Of a DNA stretch of 64,000 bases, positions 23,980 through 35,915 are shown piece by piece. This stretch comes from Blakeslea trispora (Eukaryota; Mucoromycota; Mucoromycetes; Mucorales; Choanephoraceae). The notes under the pieces were generated by a model, which was not told the DNA's origin, searched no databases, and saw only the letters and a list, made by a program, of their open reading frames with translations. A program made the position numbers and the translations under genes. The stretch lies in the NCBI GenBank assembly GCA_025331445.1, contig JAIWNE010000057.1, positions 145,998 to 209,997 on the forward strand, written 5' to 3'. Position 1 is the stretch's first letter. Each line of letters begins with the position of its first letter.

Positions 23980-26066
23980 GATAAATGTGTGTGGTTGTTC
24001 GATTTAAGAATAAGAAAGAAGAGTTGAAAAAAGTGAGAGACTAAAAGAAACATGAAAATCCAAATCCAGCCAAGGGCTTTATATAATAACCATAGTCTGA
24101 TATTATATATAGAACTAGAGCTGATTTTTCTTATATTAAAGGAGGTATTCTTCGCAATTGCTTCAATGAATTTTCTTACCTCCTTAGTCTGTATTACATA
24201 GAAGACATGCGATCCTTATAGTAGTAAACTTCTACCCTCCTTCTTGACAAATGTTTGAGTTTTAATTATTAGTTTTTTCTTTTTAAGTTGATATAATATT
24301 AATACTTAAAACTATTATAGTCATATTATCTGGTCTTGGGCTTTTCGAAACAATGATAAACGGATAGTCAGTATGTGTCAGAAAAGTCTGTTTTATGATT
24401 TTCTTTCCTTAGTTGAAAAGCACTCCCTCCAATTTATACCTCAATAAGATGTCAAACGAAAACATCTTGATTTAGATAGCACTTGAAGTGTTCCGTTTCA
24501 CCAAAAGGAGTAATCGGACTACATAAGAAGCTATGTATTGACAGTTAATTGAGTAGTTTCTAAATGAATTCCTATTCTTGCAACCCTGGTGTTTTGTAAT
24601 ATCAATTTTCCTGAAACCAATAAGTTCTACTTAGGTGTTCTGGAACCATAGGTTTAGGGCCACAATTTTTTTTTCTACCTAGGGATGCTTCTATATAAAA
24701 AAAAAAAGCATTCATAACTTACTTTATATTTAATTGTTTTGTACAAAACTTTACCTTGAGAAACTCTACAGCCTCAACTGCAGAAAGCGAGCAATAAGAA
24801 CCAGTGGGCTCACCAACTAATAGGAAGTTCCTAAACGGTATAGACCATCCACCACAATAATCGCTTTGAAGGCAGAAAAGGGTGCATGAAAAAAGCTGCG
24901 TAAAAGCTTCAAATTGAATGTTCTAAAACAATCAATCCAAGCTTTGTCAGTTGATTTAGAACAGAAAGAAGAAGATGTTCATGCCAATTTAACAATTGTA
25001 GTACTTTCTCCCAACTATGTATGTTTAGGACGCTTATAAATCTTTGACTTGATATTTGAAAAGATGAATGACAACTGAAAAGCTGGTTTTTTCTTGACAA
25101 GGTCTAATTTTACGGATTATCTTAAAAAAAAAAAGATCAGCAATTGTTACGAGCCAAAAGAATAGCACACACACACATGGTATTATTCAAGTTAAAACTC
25201 TCTGTCATTCGCTTCAAACTTTCTCAACGCTCATAAAAGGACCTCCTCCCACAAGATGGATGACTTATTTTCATCCTCTATCATCGAATATAGGTAATAC
25301 TTTAAAAAAAAACGCTTCACATAGATGTATCATTTCCCCTTGATTCATTTGGTAATGTTGCTTACAGTTCAAAAAAGGCATTTAGATAAGACCATTTATT
25401 GTGGTGATCATAACAGTAAAAAGGCAGTCGTCAAGTCCAGTTAGGAATTAGTGTAGCAGTGTGGCTCAGTGAGCAAGCCCACAGTTGTTTTCAGGGCCAC
25501 AAAATCACCAGCCGCACCCTCCATCTCTTTCGCCTTTTTACCTTTTAAAGTGTTTCCAAATAAAGTAAAATTTGAACCGGAAAAATAAACGGCAGTTATC
25601 AACCGAATGTCAAACTAACGGAAAATCTCGTTGTTTGTTTGACTCATTGGCTATCAAACACTTTTTTACTAATATCCTGATTAAGCATCTTGGCTTGAAA
25701 TTTATCATAAGAAAAATCAATGAACTAAGCAACTTGATTTCCTTCTGATGAATCACTACTTAACTACAGCATAGTCATGTACAATTTGTTGCTCTTATTC
25801 TAATGCGCAAGCTATTCTCATCTAGCATTCCAAATTCATTCATATGAAGATGCTTTGACCTTTGTAAATGGTTAATTTGATAGAAATCCCTTTCAAGTTG
25901 ATAAAGCAGCAAAAAAAAAAGAAAAATCGTCATTCTCGACAAGAGAATACGTAATTTGCTCGATTAGGAAACAGGAAAGAGTAAGATGGACGGGGTTGAA
26001 ATATAAACATCAAAACCCAACTCTTATTTTTTCTTTCTTTTTTTTTTTAAATAATCTTTTTCAATT
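23980..26066. other. 2.1-kb AT-rich intergenic region
   Basis: Divergent upstream region of the TBC and hydrolase genes. No ORF with recognisable homology. A spliceable micro-ORF starting at 25256 (MDDLFSS..., with GT at about 25294 and an acceptor near 25369) would give only about 19 residues and is left uncalled. A tRNA A-box-like stretch near 25455 has no B-box. Confidence 0.45.
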
Positions 26067-27534
26067 ATGCCTCACTCTGATCAAGTTCATCGAGTTGACC
26101 TCTCTGTAGCTTCGTCTTTGCCTGCAGTGATCCCTCCAACGACTAGACTAAATTTCATCAAAAACTGGTGGCATCGATCTGAAAAGACCGCTAGCATAGC
26201 TGAAGCTCGAATTATCAAGCGAATCTATGGTGCCTTGCCTCTCTCTTTAGAACAAATCCCCATCTATGCTCGCGTAGGTCGCATAAATATCGACAATGAA
26301 CTCAACTTGCCAAAAAAGGTAGCTCGTCAAGTCAACACACTCTATATCTCGCAGCAACCCAGTCAGCCTACCTCTTTCCGGTTCGATGCTGAGCCAAAGC
26401 AAGATCTTTTACAAGACATACAAAACGAGACAAAACAGAACCCTAATATAAAGAACTTGGTCATTTGCCATGGCTATGGTGCTGGTTTAGGTTTCTTTTA
26501 TCGAAACTATCAAAATCTGTCCCAAGAGCCAGGATGGCGTTTGTTTAGCTTGGATTGGCTTGGTATGGGCAACAGTTCTCGACCCAAATGGACTATCTCA
26601 AAACAATCAAAACAAACATGGGACGATATCGTAACTGAGGTGAGTTTTGAAATATCAAAAGTAGTGATAAATTGGAATTGAACAAAGAAGGGAAAAAGGT
26701 GGAAGAGCACTTTGTAGAATCTTTAGAAAACTGGCGAAGCAAGGTGGGATTAGATAGGATGACTTTGTTTGGTCATTCCCTAGGTGGTTATTTTGCAACT
26801 TGTTATGCCCTCAAATACCCACAACATGTTGAGAAATTGATTCTTGTATCACCTGCTGGTATTCCTGAAAACCCTCATGAGTCCAAACCCGATTCGAGTC
26901 GGAATCCTCAGGAACAACTAGAAAAGGAGGCAGAAGAAATCGGTGCATCCTTGCAATCTGAGGCTGCAGCGATGGAAAACATGGCAAAGCAACAAGCCCC
27001 TCCTGAGCCTCCCCGACGTAGCATGCCATCTTGGGCAACTTATCTCTGGGACCGTAATGTCACACCGATGTCTATTGTTCGTATGATTGGCCCATTTGGT
27101 CCTGGTATGGTTCATACTTATACTTCTCGACGTTTTGCTCACCTAGACGAATCAGAACAACATGACCTTTATGACTACCTGTAAGTAATGATTTTTCTGT
27201 ATATATACAAATAATTGACTTCTTCTGGGGGTATAGGTATAACATTACTTCTTCTTCTGGATCAGGTGAGTTTGCTTTAGCTGCCATTCTCGCACCAGGT
27301 GCTTTTGCTCGTAGACCTTTATTCAAGAGATTAGCAGAACTCAAGATGCCTACTGTTTTTGTCTATGGAGAACAAGATTGGATGGACTATAAGGCTGCAG
27401 AAAATGCAAAGCAATTTATGAAGGTTCCAACCAAGGTCATTCGAATTCCCGAAGGAGGACACCATATGTATTTAGATAATCCTGAGCCATTCAATGAAGC
27501 TATTAGAGAAGAGATGCGTCAGACATCTACTTAA
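26067..27534 (+). CDS. ABHD4/ABHD5-CLD1 type alpha/beta hydrolase (phospholipase/acyltransferase)
   Basis: Alpha/beta hydrolase of the ABHD4/5 group, which includes yeast Cld1 (mitochondrial cardiolipin deacylase) and Ict1 (lysophosphatidate acyltransferase). Exons 26067-26639, 26699-27180 and 27237-27534 close in phase to 450 residues. Visible motifs are the oxyanion-side NLVICHGYGAGLGFF, LDWLGMGNSSRP, the nucleophile elbow TLFGHSLGGY (Ser in GHSLG), LVSPAGIP, the acid region VFVYGEQDWMD, and the His motif GGHHMYLDNP, which fits the H-x4-D acyltransferase pattern. All three members of a Ser/Asp/His triad are therefore present, unlike ABHD5, where Ser is replaced. The N-terminal 60 residues contain basic and hydroxylated residues that might target mitochondria; this is not decided. 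A role in cardiolipin or phospholipid remodelling is inferred from family. Confidence 0.85.
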
Positions 27535-28686
27535 TTCTCCCTACTTTTCCTTGATTTGTTATTGTTTTTTTGTACAAAATGAAACTCTTTTTATACCGAG
27601 TTTTCATAGATATCCCCCTCTCCCTTTACGTTGTCCATTGTAATGTATGATAGAATAAACAGCTTTTTTCTTTAACATTTGAAATTTTCAATTTAAGGGG
27701 TTTTTCTGCTGCTGATTATTATCAGTTACCAGTAAATTGGGTCACTACCGTTTGTTAATGATGTTTCCTAAACAGCTATCTTGACTACCCTCCCGATTCT
27801 TGGCCATACTTTTGACGAAGCATGTGTGATATGAGGCATTCGAAACTCCTAGTCATTTCACTAACAAAATCCTTCTTTTGCCTTCATTTTATAGCACAAG
27901 TAATCCGAACTTGTTGATTTGTTAGAATGTACTGTTTAAGACTTCTGCTGACTTGATTTCTCTTTTGCTTTATTATTTTTCATAGAATTGAAAACCCTCC
28001 CTGCTGTTGAAAAGATACAGTGTAGTTGGCTGTTGCTTGAGATACAGAAATTTATGCTTTTGCCTTTTGTAAAGTCGTATGCTTTTTCTTTGTTGTGAGC
28101 TTGCTGAAGAAAGTCAACATTGGAAATAAAGATTGTCTTTCTGATTTATAAAGTTTCAGTTTCTTGTCTATCCCCAATTACCGTAGACTTTGTAGATGAA
28201 ATGGCAACAAAGCATGGTGCTGAAACTTGGTTAAGTCTTTAATTTCATTCCTGCTCAGGACAACTGAGATTAATTTAAGGCATTCAACAGCAAAAAATAG
28301 AGAAAAAGTGCTTAATATTGGCTTTGAATGCAATATTGAGGAACGTATTATGAGATAGAATTTTTCTGATAGTTTCACAGTATAGTTTTTGAGAAAGAAA
28401 GAAAGAGTGAAAAGAAAAGAAGAACAATCAAAACATTTTATTTTTTACGTCGTGTTTAATGCTTCAGATGGTAAACAGATGAAGTTTGTACAACATCCAG
28501 AAAAGAAAAAAAGATAGCGGTGCCTTAAAATACCACAACTCTAATAAAGTTGCACAGTTTAAGTCTTGCTCCAGAACGTGCTGTTCATTAAATCAATTAA
28601 TTCCTCATAAATAAATGAAATTGAAATCCTTGAATTTTCTTTCTTTTTTTCTTTCTTTATTTCTTTCTTTTTCTGTATTATAGATA
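27535..28686. other. Intergenic region with hydrolase polyA signal
   Basis: About 1.15 kb. AATAAA at 27654-27659 is the likely 3' signal of the hydrolase. The last 60 bp before 28687 are a pyrimidine (TTTC)n tract, a common 5'-leader feature in this window. No gene recognised. Confidence 0.45.
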
Positions 28687-31414
28687 ATGTCGAGACCAGC
28701 ACCCTTAGAAAATTTGAGAGACAGAATATCAAGATCTCGTGTTCAGCCTCAGCCATCTATCTTTACTTCAGATGAAAAGCTGACAATGAAACAATCACCT
28801 ATCGTTAGTTCGCCCATCGTCAGCTCACCTGTGACTACTGTGTATGAGGAGGAAGAAGAGGAGGAGGAAGATGAAGGAGTATTCGAAAACAACAACGAGT
28901 ATCAAGGCGGACAGGACGAGGAAGATGATGATTCATCCATGTATTCTTCATCTTCTAGTATTCCTGATGAAAACATCAATTTCGATCTTGTTTATGCGCT
29001 ACATACATTTGTGGCAACAGTAGACGGTCAGGCATCCGTTGTCAAAGGAGATGCTATGACACTATTAGATGATTCCAATTCATACTGGTGGCTTATTAGA
29101 GCCCTGAAGACAGCTGAAGTAGGCTATATTCCTGCCGAGAATATTGAAGTAAAGTGCTATAATAACCAGAACTATCATCTCAAGAAACTAATTCTTTGAT
29201 CTTGATATCTTTCTCTTCATGATAGACTCCATTTGAAAGATTGGCTCGCTTGAACAAACATAGAAATGTTGAGGTAAGCAAAAGCTATCAAAATGGTTGG
29301 TTTGTGTTTGTTTATTTATTTTATTTTAGGTAACCTCATTAGGTCAACTAGAGCATTACCAAACAGCACCCGAAAAAAAGAACCGTGTGAAGAAAAAAGT
29401 CAAAGTTTCAAGAGAGTTGGCATGTCAACTTCAAATTGTTTTGACAGATGAAGATGATGAGGATATCTATGAAGAGGCCTTTGAACGATGGGACGAGGAC
29501 ATGTCTTCTGAAGCTTATAGAGACCATGAAGAAGAAGTTGATGAAGAGGACGAAGAAGACACACCAGTTGATGAAAAGAAATATACTCCTCTTTTAAATC
29601 CTGACTTCAATAAGCCTATTAATGTTTCCGCTTCGTCTCCTTTAACAGACATTGTTCAAACAACAGCATTGCAGAAGCCTTTACCAACATTACAACCTGA
29701 AAATACTGTACAAGAATCTACTCCTGAGAAAACACCTCAAGAACTGCCTCAACAACAACAGCAACAACATGGTAAAGTGACCGGGCTGAAGCGATTGTTA
29801 TCAATTGGCAAGAAGAACAAGCCCTCTCTGGTTGATTCGATAACAGAGACCAATAACAACACACAATACCATGTTCTTCGTGTTTTTGCGGGCAATATCA
29901 ATGTGGGTGCTCTCTTTTGTACAGTTGCCTTGACACCAGATATGAATGCAGATCAGCTTGTCAAGATCGCTTTAGAGAAATTTCATATACCACTCTTAGA
30001 TGAATCGAACAAAGCAAATGAAGGCATTGAATATTACTTGACAGTCAAATCAATGGATAGTGGTAAGTCAGTTAGTTGGTGTAACTTGGTTTCATTATCT
30101 CATTTCATTGTCCCTAGATGAAAAGACGCTATTGCCTCAAGACAAGCCCTTGGCTATCTTTGAATCGCTCAGCGATCATTTAACAACGCCTATGCCTTCA
30201 TTGACATACATTAAACGACTTTCAATGGAACAACCTACCATCAAGGTGACTCGTGTTGGTGTATCCAAAGCACGACAACGTGCCAAAGCCCGTTTTGGTG
30301 AAGACTCGGTCATTCGATTTGCCCTACACAAGAGAATTAAAAGAACAATCGAGACCAGTGGCCAAATTTATGTCAAAATCTCTTATCACGTTGACAACAA
30401 GAAGCATCATCGTCGTTTGTTGAGCTCGCAGCAAAACAGCCCAACCAAAATATCTAGCATGGGTCTGATTCGTAAAAGCAGTTTGCTTCGAGTAGATCAA
30501 CAGATACAGCAGCAGCAACAATCACTGCTTCAGGCAAAGGCAAAACAGGAGCGTATTGATAAGTTAGTAGCTGTCTCCTTGACAACCGAGATGGCTGCTT
30601 TGACGCAAATTGCGATTGAGAAATTCCACTTGACTGAAGAAGATCCAGCTCTTTATTTTATTGCTCTTTCAGTGAATGGCAATGGTATAGTTCTATACTA
30701 GATCACTTGTTTACAGATTCTAATGTCTATATATTGATCTGCTTAGAAACGACTATGAATGGTAATCGGACAATTTCAGATGTACTGAATGATTCAAAGT
30801 TGATTCCGAATGGTATGGCCGAAAAGCTTTTTGTATTACGTAAAATAGCCAGTAGTGAGTCTACAAATCAATCTGATCCCAGCAATCGTCGTTTTATGCG
30901 TTTTTTAAAGCAAGACAAGGATTCCTCTCGATCTTTGGAATCTGAACAATCCAGCGATACAAGTACAGGTAGTGTGTTAAAGCGATTAGATACGGCTATT
31001 CAGTCTCTTGAAAATGATATGCGACAATTTGAAAGCGGCTTACCCCATATTAAAGTGATACCCAAGGATAACAAAAAAGTCAAGACTAAGAATCGTAGTA
31101 ACAGTGTTCCAAAACACCCACCCAGTAAGTAATATAAACAAGTAAGCCAAGGGAAAAAAAAAGCCCCTTATTCTTTTCTTTCAACTCTAGCAGATGACCA
31201 AACATTACCCACCCGGTCTTCTTCCTTAAAAATCAATAAGCATGATGCATTTGATACAGTGAATCGAAATGAGTTTTCTAATATGGAAGACTTGGAACAA
31301 GTAAGTTAATGATTTCCTCTCCTTTTATCGTACTTATCGAAAATTGTATTATTTGTTATAAAGGAACTAAAACGTATTGCTACGTCCCATTCAAGTGCTT
31401 CAGTACGATCTTAG
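28687..31414 (+). CDS. SH3 domain plus Ras-association-like scaffold protein
   Basis: A fungal cortical scaffold with one SH3 domain and two ubiquitin-like Ras-association (RA)-type segments. Seven exons: 28687-29148, 29226-29273, 29330-30062, 30118-30684, 30717 to about 31121, about 31191-31301, and about 31364-31414. The acidic N-terminal stretch ([11 protein letters not shown]) precedes the SH3 domain (YALHTFVATVDGQ, DDSNSYWWL, GYIPAENIE), then TPFERLARLNKHRNVE, the tail conserved in fungal proteins of this class. RA-like segment 1 begins YHVLRVFAGNI and segment 2 follows KRIKRTIETSGQIYVKISY. The C-terminus has a coiled-coil-prone KRLDTAIQSLENDM segment and basic, Ser-rich tail. Such proteins act in polarity and MAPK or Ras signalling, but I do not assign an orthologue by name. 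Confidence 0.75.
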
Positions 31415-31898
31415 CCATCTATTCTCAAATGGTCCTTTTAAAAGAACTTTTTGTAATTATTATTTTTATTGGTTAGAGTGATCAGATAAAATAAACTTTT
31501 TATTGAGTGGCGCATAAAGCCATTTTGAACATCTAGTTGAGTAGACTCTGAGATTGAAGGCAAGAACAATGAATACATTTGATCTAATTTGACGATTTCT
31601 TTTTTCGTTGTTTTCACTTCTGCTTTCGCAAAACCCAGATTTCGATATTAAAATATGATTTTGCATTCTAGACAGAACCTGCAGATGTTGCAATCAAGAT
31701 GATACAATAAATTAACTGACAACCAATACCGGTAACTAGTTCTAAACGCGACACTTTTCAAATCTCTTTTCTTTATGCAGGGGGGGGGGACATAGACAGA
31801 AATTGGCTACAAATGATTGCACTTGTATACTCTCTTTAATGTTCTAAAGGGGATAACTTCTCACTTTTAATTCACATGACGGATATTTAGTGTAATAA
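31415..31898. other. Convergent spacer with a G10 run
   Basis: About 480 bp between the scaffold and LAMTOR4-like 3' ends. It holds a run of ten Gs at 31780-31789, striking in such AT-rich sequence, and a 75-codon minus-strand ORF (31466-31693) with no recognised motif. Confidence 0.45.
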
Positions 31899-32323
31899 TC
31901 ATTGATTTAAAGTGTTGTTTGCTCGCTCAATGCCATAAATGAGATCATTGGAGATAGTGAAAGTATGGTACTCGTTAGGAAAAGTCACTAAGGAAAGAGA
32001 AAGGCAGGTAAATACTTATGGATGATTTTTTTTTTGTTTTTTTTACCAGTAATATTCTCAAGTTTATCTTGCTGGAATCCTGTTGTGTTTCGTGTCAATA
32101 ATAAGGCATCATTTAGCATTTGATATGCTGCTGAAGCTACTTTTTCGCTGTCTGCTGTAGTATTAGTAGACTAATGAAAGGTGTACTTATTTAGTAGACT
32201 GACTACATATATATGAAACAAAGGCCATCTCACTTGAAGTAATTGACCATCACGTGTTGATGCCACGAATGAAGAGAGATGACCAGGTATACTAGCTAAT
32301 GCTTCAAATGTGGGATCTGTCAT
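31899..32323 (-). CDS. LAMTOR4-like Ragulator subunit (roadblock-fold), 100 aa
   Basis: Ragulator anchors Rag GTPases on the lysosome or vacuole for TORC1 activation; LAMTOR4 is one of its roadblock-fold subunits. Three exons, 32323-32234, 32170-32047 and 31987-31899, close exactly to 100 residues (human LAMTOR4 is 99). The layout follows LAMTOR4: MTDPTFEALASIPGHLSSFV, a loop with DGQLLQSTNTTADSE, helix VASAAYQMLNDALLL, then LENITVTFPNEYHTFTIS and the last strand NDLIYGIERANN. The longest ORF over it starts upstream at 32455, but MTDPTF aligns with the family start. It is invisible as a single ORF because no exon exceeds 124 bases. Other roadblock proteins (LAMTOR2/5 type) remain possible, but the start and length favour LAMTOR4. 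Confidence 0.7.
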
Positions 32324-33385
32324 AGTAGTATATGGCTTAAGAAAAAGAAAAGAAATGAATAACCTGTTTATTTTTAAGCACAGAAAAATAGAATACAATT
32401 CATGCAAGTTGCACGAAGAGAACATGTTTATTCTTATTGTATCCAACCTTATCATATTCTTATACTATAGTCATTTGGGATTTGAGATGATGTTGCTAGC
32501 AAATAAAGTATGAAGGAGCATTGATTTTGGGTTTTCTCAATTCTTATATCATTGTATGCTATTAGCGAATAAAGAAAGAAGCTTATGAGCACATTTCTTA
32601 GGGCTTTTAAGGTATCGCGATTTGGTATTTCAAAATTATAAATGACCATCTAAGTTTGAAGTAGTAGTATTTCTATTGGCTTAACACATACAATATTTTA
32701 CAAAAAAACCCTTATTCTTGACGAGTCTTTCTTTTTCTAATTCAGAGCTCATTAGCCTAATAATGATAATAATAGTAAGTGTCTCACAAAGAAGTACTGC
32801 TAATTGGAAAATCTAGTTCATGACATGCAAGCAAGGAATCTCAAAACTTACACCTCAAAAGCAAAATATTTTGGGGATCATACTCTCCAGACCGGCACAC
32901 TCATAGTAGTTTCCTTCATAAATTTGTATCTACATTATGAAATGCGACATCTTGATATGGAAAGACTGCATTGCCGCTCCATTAAGCTTTTTCTTTTTCT
33001 TTGAGCTGCTATAGACTTGTTGATTCATTTAAGCGATAAAAATTACTTTGCTGCTATCATCAATTATATAGACAGTAAGGAGAACTTGTCTGGAACACAC
33101 AGCAATGAACAGTGAGGCATATTTACAGTAATATGAACTGAACAGCTGCATAGAAGTCTAGATTTTTGAAACATAAAATTCAAAAAGCACTAATAGTGTA
33201 CCTTAAAGAATGAGCCAAGTCTATTGCTACACTCTTCAATAAAGAAAGGCCTTTCTTCTTGATATCCGAATCTACCAATCATTTTAAATCAACTGCCAGA
33301 AATCCATTTGAAAATCCGACTTTTTTTTTCTCTCTTTCCAAGTGATAATTAGAAAAACAGCTTGTCTCTTTCTCCTTTTGAATTT
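32324..33385. other. Divergent spacer LAMTOR4-like / choline kinase
   Basis: About 1.06 kb of AT-rich sequence. Short ORFs on both strands show no recognisable domain. No TATA at a convincing distance and no RNA gene was found. Confidence 0.45.
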
Positions 33386-34690
33386 ATGAGTGAAAAACAA
33401 GAAGCGCCTTCTCCTGTTTCTAGTGAGCATTCGAGTAATGCACTGCCCTCAATTCCCGGTTGTGACACCATAATAGATTTAGCGTAGGTTGGCCAAAAAA
33501 AAAGAAAACAAACAAAAAAAAATTAAGCTATTATGTTTGTTTTAGAGTATTGAAAGGAGATGAATTGAAAAGCAAAACACTTAAACTGGTTCAAGTCTTG
33601 TTTCCTGAATGGGCAGAAGGTGTAGAGACTATTGAGTTGGATCGCATCAGTGGCGCCATGACAAAGTAAGTTTACTACAGACTTCATCTACATTGTGCTA
33701 ATTCGTTTCAAGTGCTGTATTTTTTGTTAATGCCACTAACCGAGATCGTTTACTGATGAGAGTCTATGGTGTGGGCGTCGATCAGATCATTGACCGAGAA
33801 AACGAGTTGGATTGGCTTGCACGCCTATCTCATTTGAACATCGGACCTAGCTTACTGGGCATCTTTGGCAATGGTCGTTTCGAAGAATATTTGCCTTCTA
33901 CCACCTTAACTAGTCATGATATTCTGGATGCTGAGACATCAAGCCAGGTTGCTTCTTGTCTTCGAGAACTGCATGATATCGTCACAGTCTATCCTTATGA
34001 ACCCTCTATGCATAAACTCGAAATATGGAGTAATATCGATAAATGGTACCGTGTCGTTATGGGACTGTTACCTTCCTTGATCCGCAAGAACGAAGGATGG
34101 GCCAAAGTGCTGACTACGTTTAACATGGAGCTATTACCCTTTGAGATTGAAGAATGTAAGCACATTCTGAGTCGCTCTGATTCGCCTATTGTGTTTGCTC
34201 ACAACGATGTAAGCTCTCTCTTTCTTTCTTTCTTTTTGAACCATCTTACTCACTTAAATGAACATAGACCCAATATGGCAATATACTTAGGTTGGCCAAA
34301 ACGAATGAATTGGTTGTGGTAGATTTTGAATATGCAGGCTATAACCCTCGAGGTGTTGATATTGCCAATCACTTTTGTGAGTGGATGTATGATTATCATT
34401 CAAGTGAGCCTGCTTCAATGAAACAAGATCAATTCCCCACTGAGCAGCAACAACTCCGATTCTTAACAGCCTATCTAAACACACCATCTAAATACGACAA
34501 TCCCGACTTAGTAGGTACACCTGAATCATTGTTGAAAGAAGCCAATGTGTGGCTTATGGCAGTGCATCTCTCTTGGGGTTTGTGGGGTTTGATTCAAGCT
34601 CATCAAAGTGAGATTGATTTCGATTACTTTCTGTATTCAGTTCAACGACTAAACGCTTTTAGAGAAGAGTTTGCAAAGTGGAAGTCATAA
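33386..34690 (+). CDS. Choline/ethanolamine kinase
   Basis: Phosphorylates choline or ethanolamine with ATP, the first step of the Kennedy pathway to phosphatidylcholine and phosphatidylethanolamine. Exons 33386-33483, 33546-33665, 33713-34208 and 34268-34690 close in phase to 378 residues, the usual size. Motifs seen are the ATP-loop region RISGAMTNAVFFVN, LLMRVYGVGVDQIIDRENE, the Brenner phosphotransferase motif VFAHNDTQYGNIL (catalytic Asp in HND, split by the last intron), and the choline-kinase motif VVVDFEYAGYNPRGVDIANHF with the Mg-binding Asp. The C-terminal half contains the usual aromatic residues of the choline pocket (SWGLWGLIQA). Whether it prefers choline or ethanolamine cannot be told from sequence. 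A (TAA)9 repeat follows the stop. Confidence 0.93.
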
Positions 34691-34718
34691 AATAGAAATG
34701 TTATCATAGAGTACATAC

Positions 34719-34745
34719 TAATAATAATAATAATAATAATAATAA
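34719..34745. repeat. (TAA)9 microsatellite
   Basis: Nine perfect TAA units begin 29 bp after the choline kinase stop codon, probably in its 3' UTR. A sister AAT array is at 52903-52929. Confidence 0.9.
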
Positions 34746-34973
34746 AGAAGACTATTTCGAGATTTGCTGATGGAAATGATGCCGAAGAAAAAAAAAAAGT
34801 AGTCTACTGTGTAATACCACATCCAAGTCGTGTTATTTTATATCTCTATAAATGCAGCATATTGAGACTAAACTCAAAGACAATCATTAGGCAGTCATTT
34901 TTTTTTTGTGTGTAAAGCAAAATTATGCAAAAAAAAAATTTTATCTTATTTTCACTTTCTCTATACATTCATT

Positions 34974-35838
34974 ATGAGACCTGATAGACGCACAGACAAT
35001 ACTCAACTTCGAGCCTTTTCTGCCTCTCAAAATATCCTCAATAGAGCAGATGGCTCTTCAAGGTTCGAGTTTGGTAAGTTGTTTGAGCGAAACAATGACA
35101 CATTTTTTCTTTTTGCTAATCTAGTTTAAAAAAAGGTGCTACTTCTGTCATCTGCTCTGTGTCAGGTCCAATGGAAGTTCAGATCCGTGACGAAAAGTTA
35201 GATGAAGCAACAGTAGAAGTGATTGTCAGACCCGCTAAAGGTGTATCTTCCACAAAAGAAAAGCTGATGGAAAACATTTTGCGCACTGCATTTGAACCTG
35301 TCATTCTTGGTGGCATGTTGCCTCGTACACTTGTTCAGATCGTTGTTCAGATCACAAAAGATGATGGTGCTATCCTGGCTGCTTCAGTTAATGCCATTAC
35401 CTTGGCCTTGTTAGATGCAGGCATCCCTATGAAACACATGTCAGCTGCTATTACAGTTATGATTCATGAAAAGACAGGTGAACTTGTTTTAGATCCTGTG
35501 GCTGCTGAATTAGAGGTAAGCTCCCTTTTTTGTTTTGTTTTGTTGTTTGCAGTTTACTCATTTTTGTGATAGAATGCCAAATCGATACATACTTTCTCAT
35601 TTGATAACTTACATACAACACCCTATATCTTATTATCTGATTCAGAAGGCGTCTTTAGCGAAGAAGAGGTAAGACAAAGAAAAAAAAAAGAAAAAAAGGA
35701 CAAGAGATTGACAAATGTTTATAGTATTTTTCATGCCATGACCTTTGCTTTGATGCGGTAGAAAAAGTACATCAGTTCTTAAGAGTGGCAGTAGAGTCAA
35801 AAAAGGAGAAAGAACACCAACAAGCAGAAGGTCATTAA
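34974..35838 (+). CDS. RRP46: Exosome core subunit RRP46 (EXOSC5)
   Basis: RNase PH-fold ring subunit of the RNA exosome, structural rather than catalytic in fungi. Exons 34974-35073, 35136-35515, 35573-35668 and 35725-35838 close to 229 residues (human EXOSC5 235, yeast 223). Family marks: RTDNTQLRAFSASQNILNRADGSSRFEFG at the start (usual RP..GR.....R), GATSVICSVSGPMEVQIRDE, LPRTLVQIVVQITKDDGAILAASVNAIT, and MKHMSAAITV. The first residues (MRPDRRTDN) match the short N-terminus of RRP46 proteins. The acceptor at AAAAAAAG (35135) is used rather than the nearby CTAG, which would introduce a stop. It ends 77 bp from the converging transcription-factor gene. Confidence 0.92.
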
Positions 35839-35915
35839 GGAAAGGTTGATGTTGTAAATAAACAAACAAAAAAATATGGGATGCTTGTGTTTATTATGTA
35901 ATCTATTATATGTGC

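Noticed and set aside
25256..25390. Spliceable micro-ORF (MDDLFSS...)
   Set aside because: The GT...AG pair is good, but the product would be about 19 residues with no family; too weak to call.
25445..25515. tRNA-like stretch (GTGGCTCAGTGAGC)
   Set aside because: Resembles an A-box, but no B-box (GGTTCGANNCC) and no acceptor-stem pairing was found.
31466..31693. 75-codon minus-strand ORF after the SH3 gene
   Set aside because: No recognisable motif, Ser/Arg-rich composition, and it overlaps two 3' UTR regions.
32804..33004. 66-codon plus-strand ORF
   Set aside because: No start context, domain or splice partners; ordinary AT-rich intergenic sequence.
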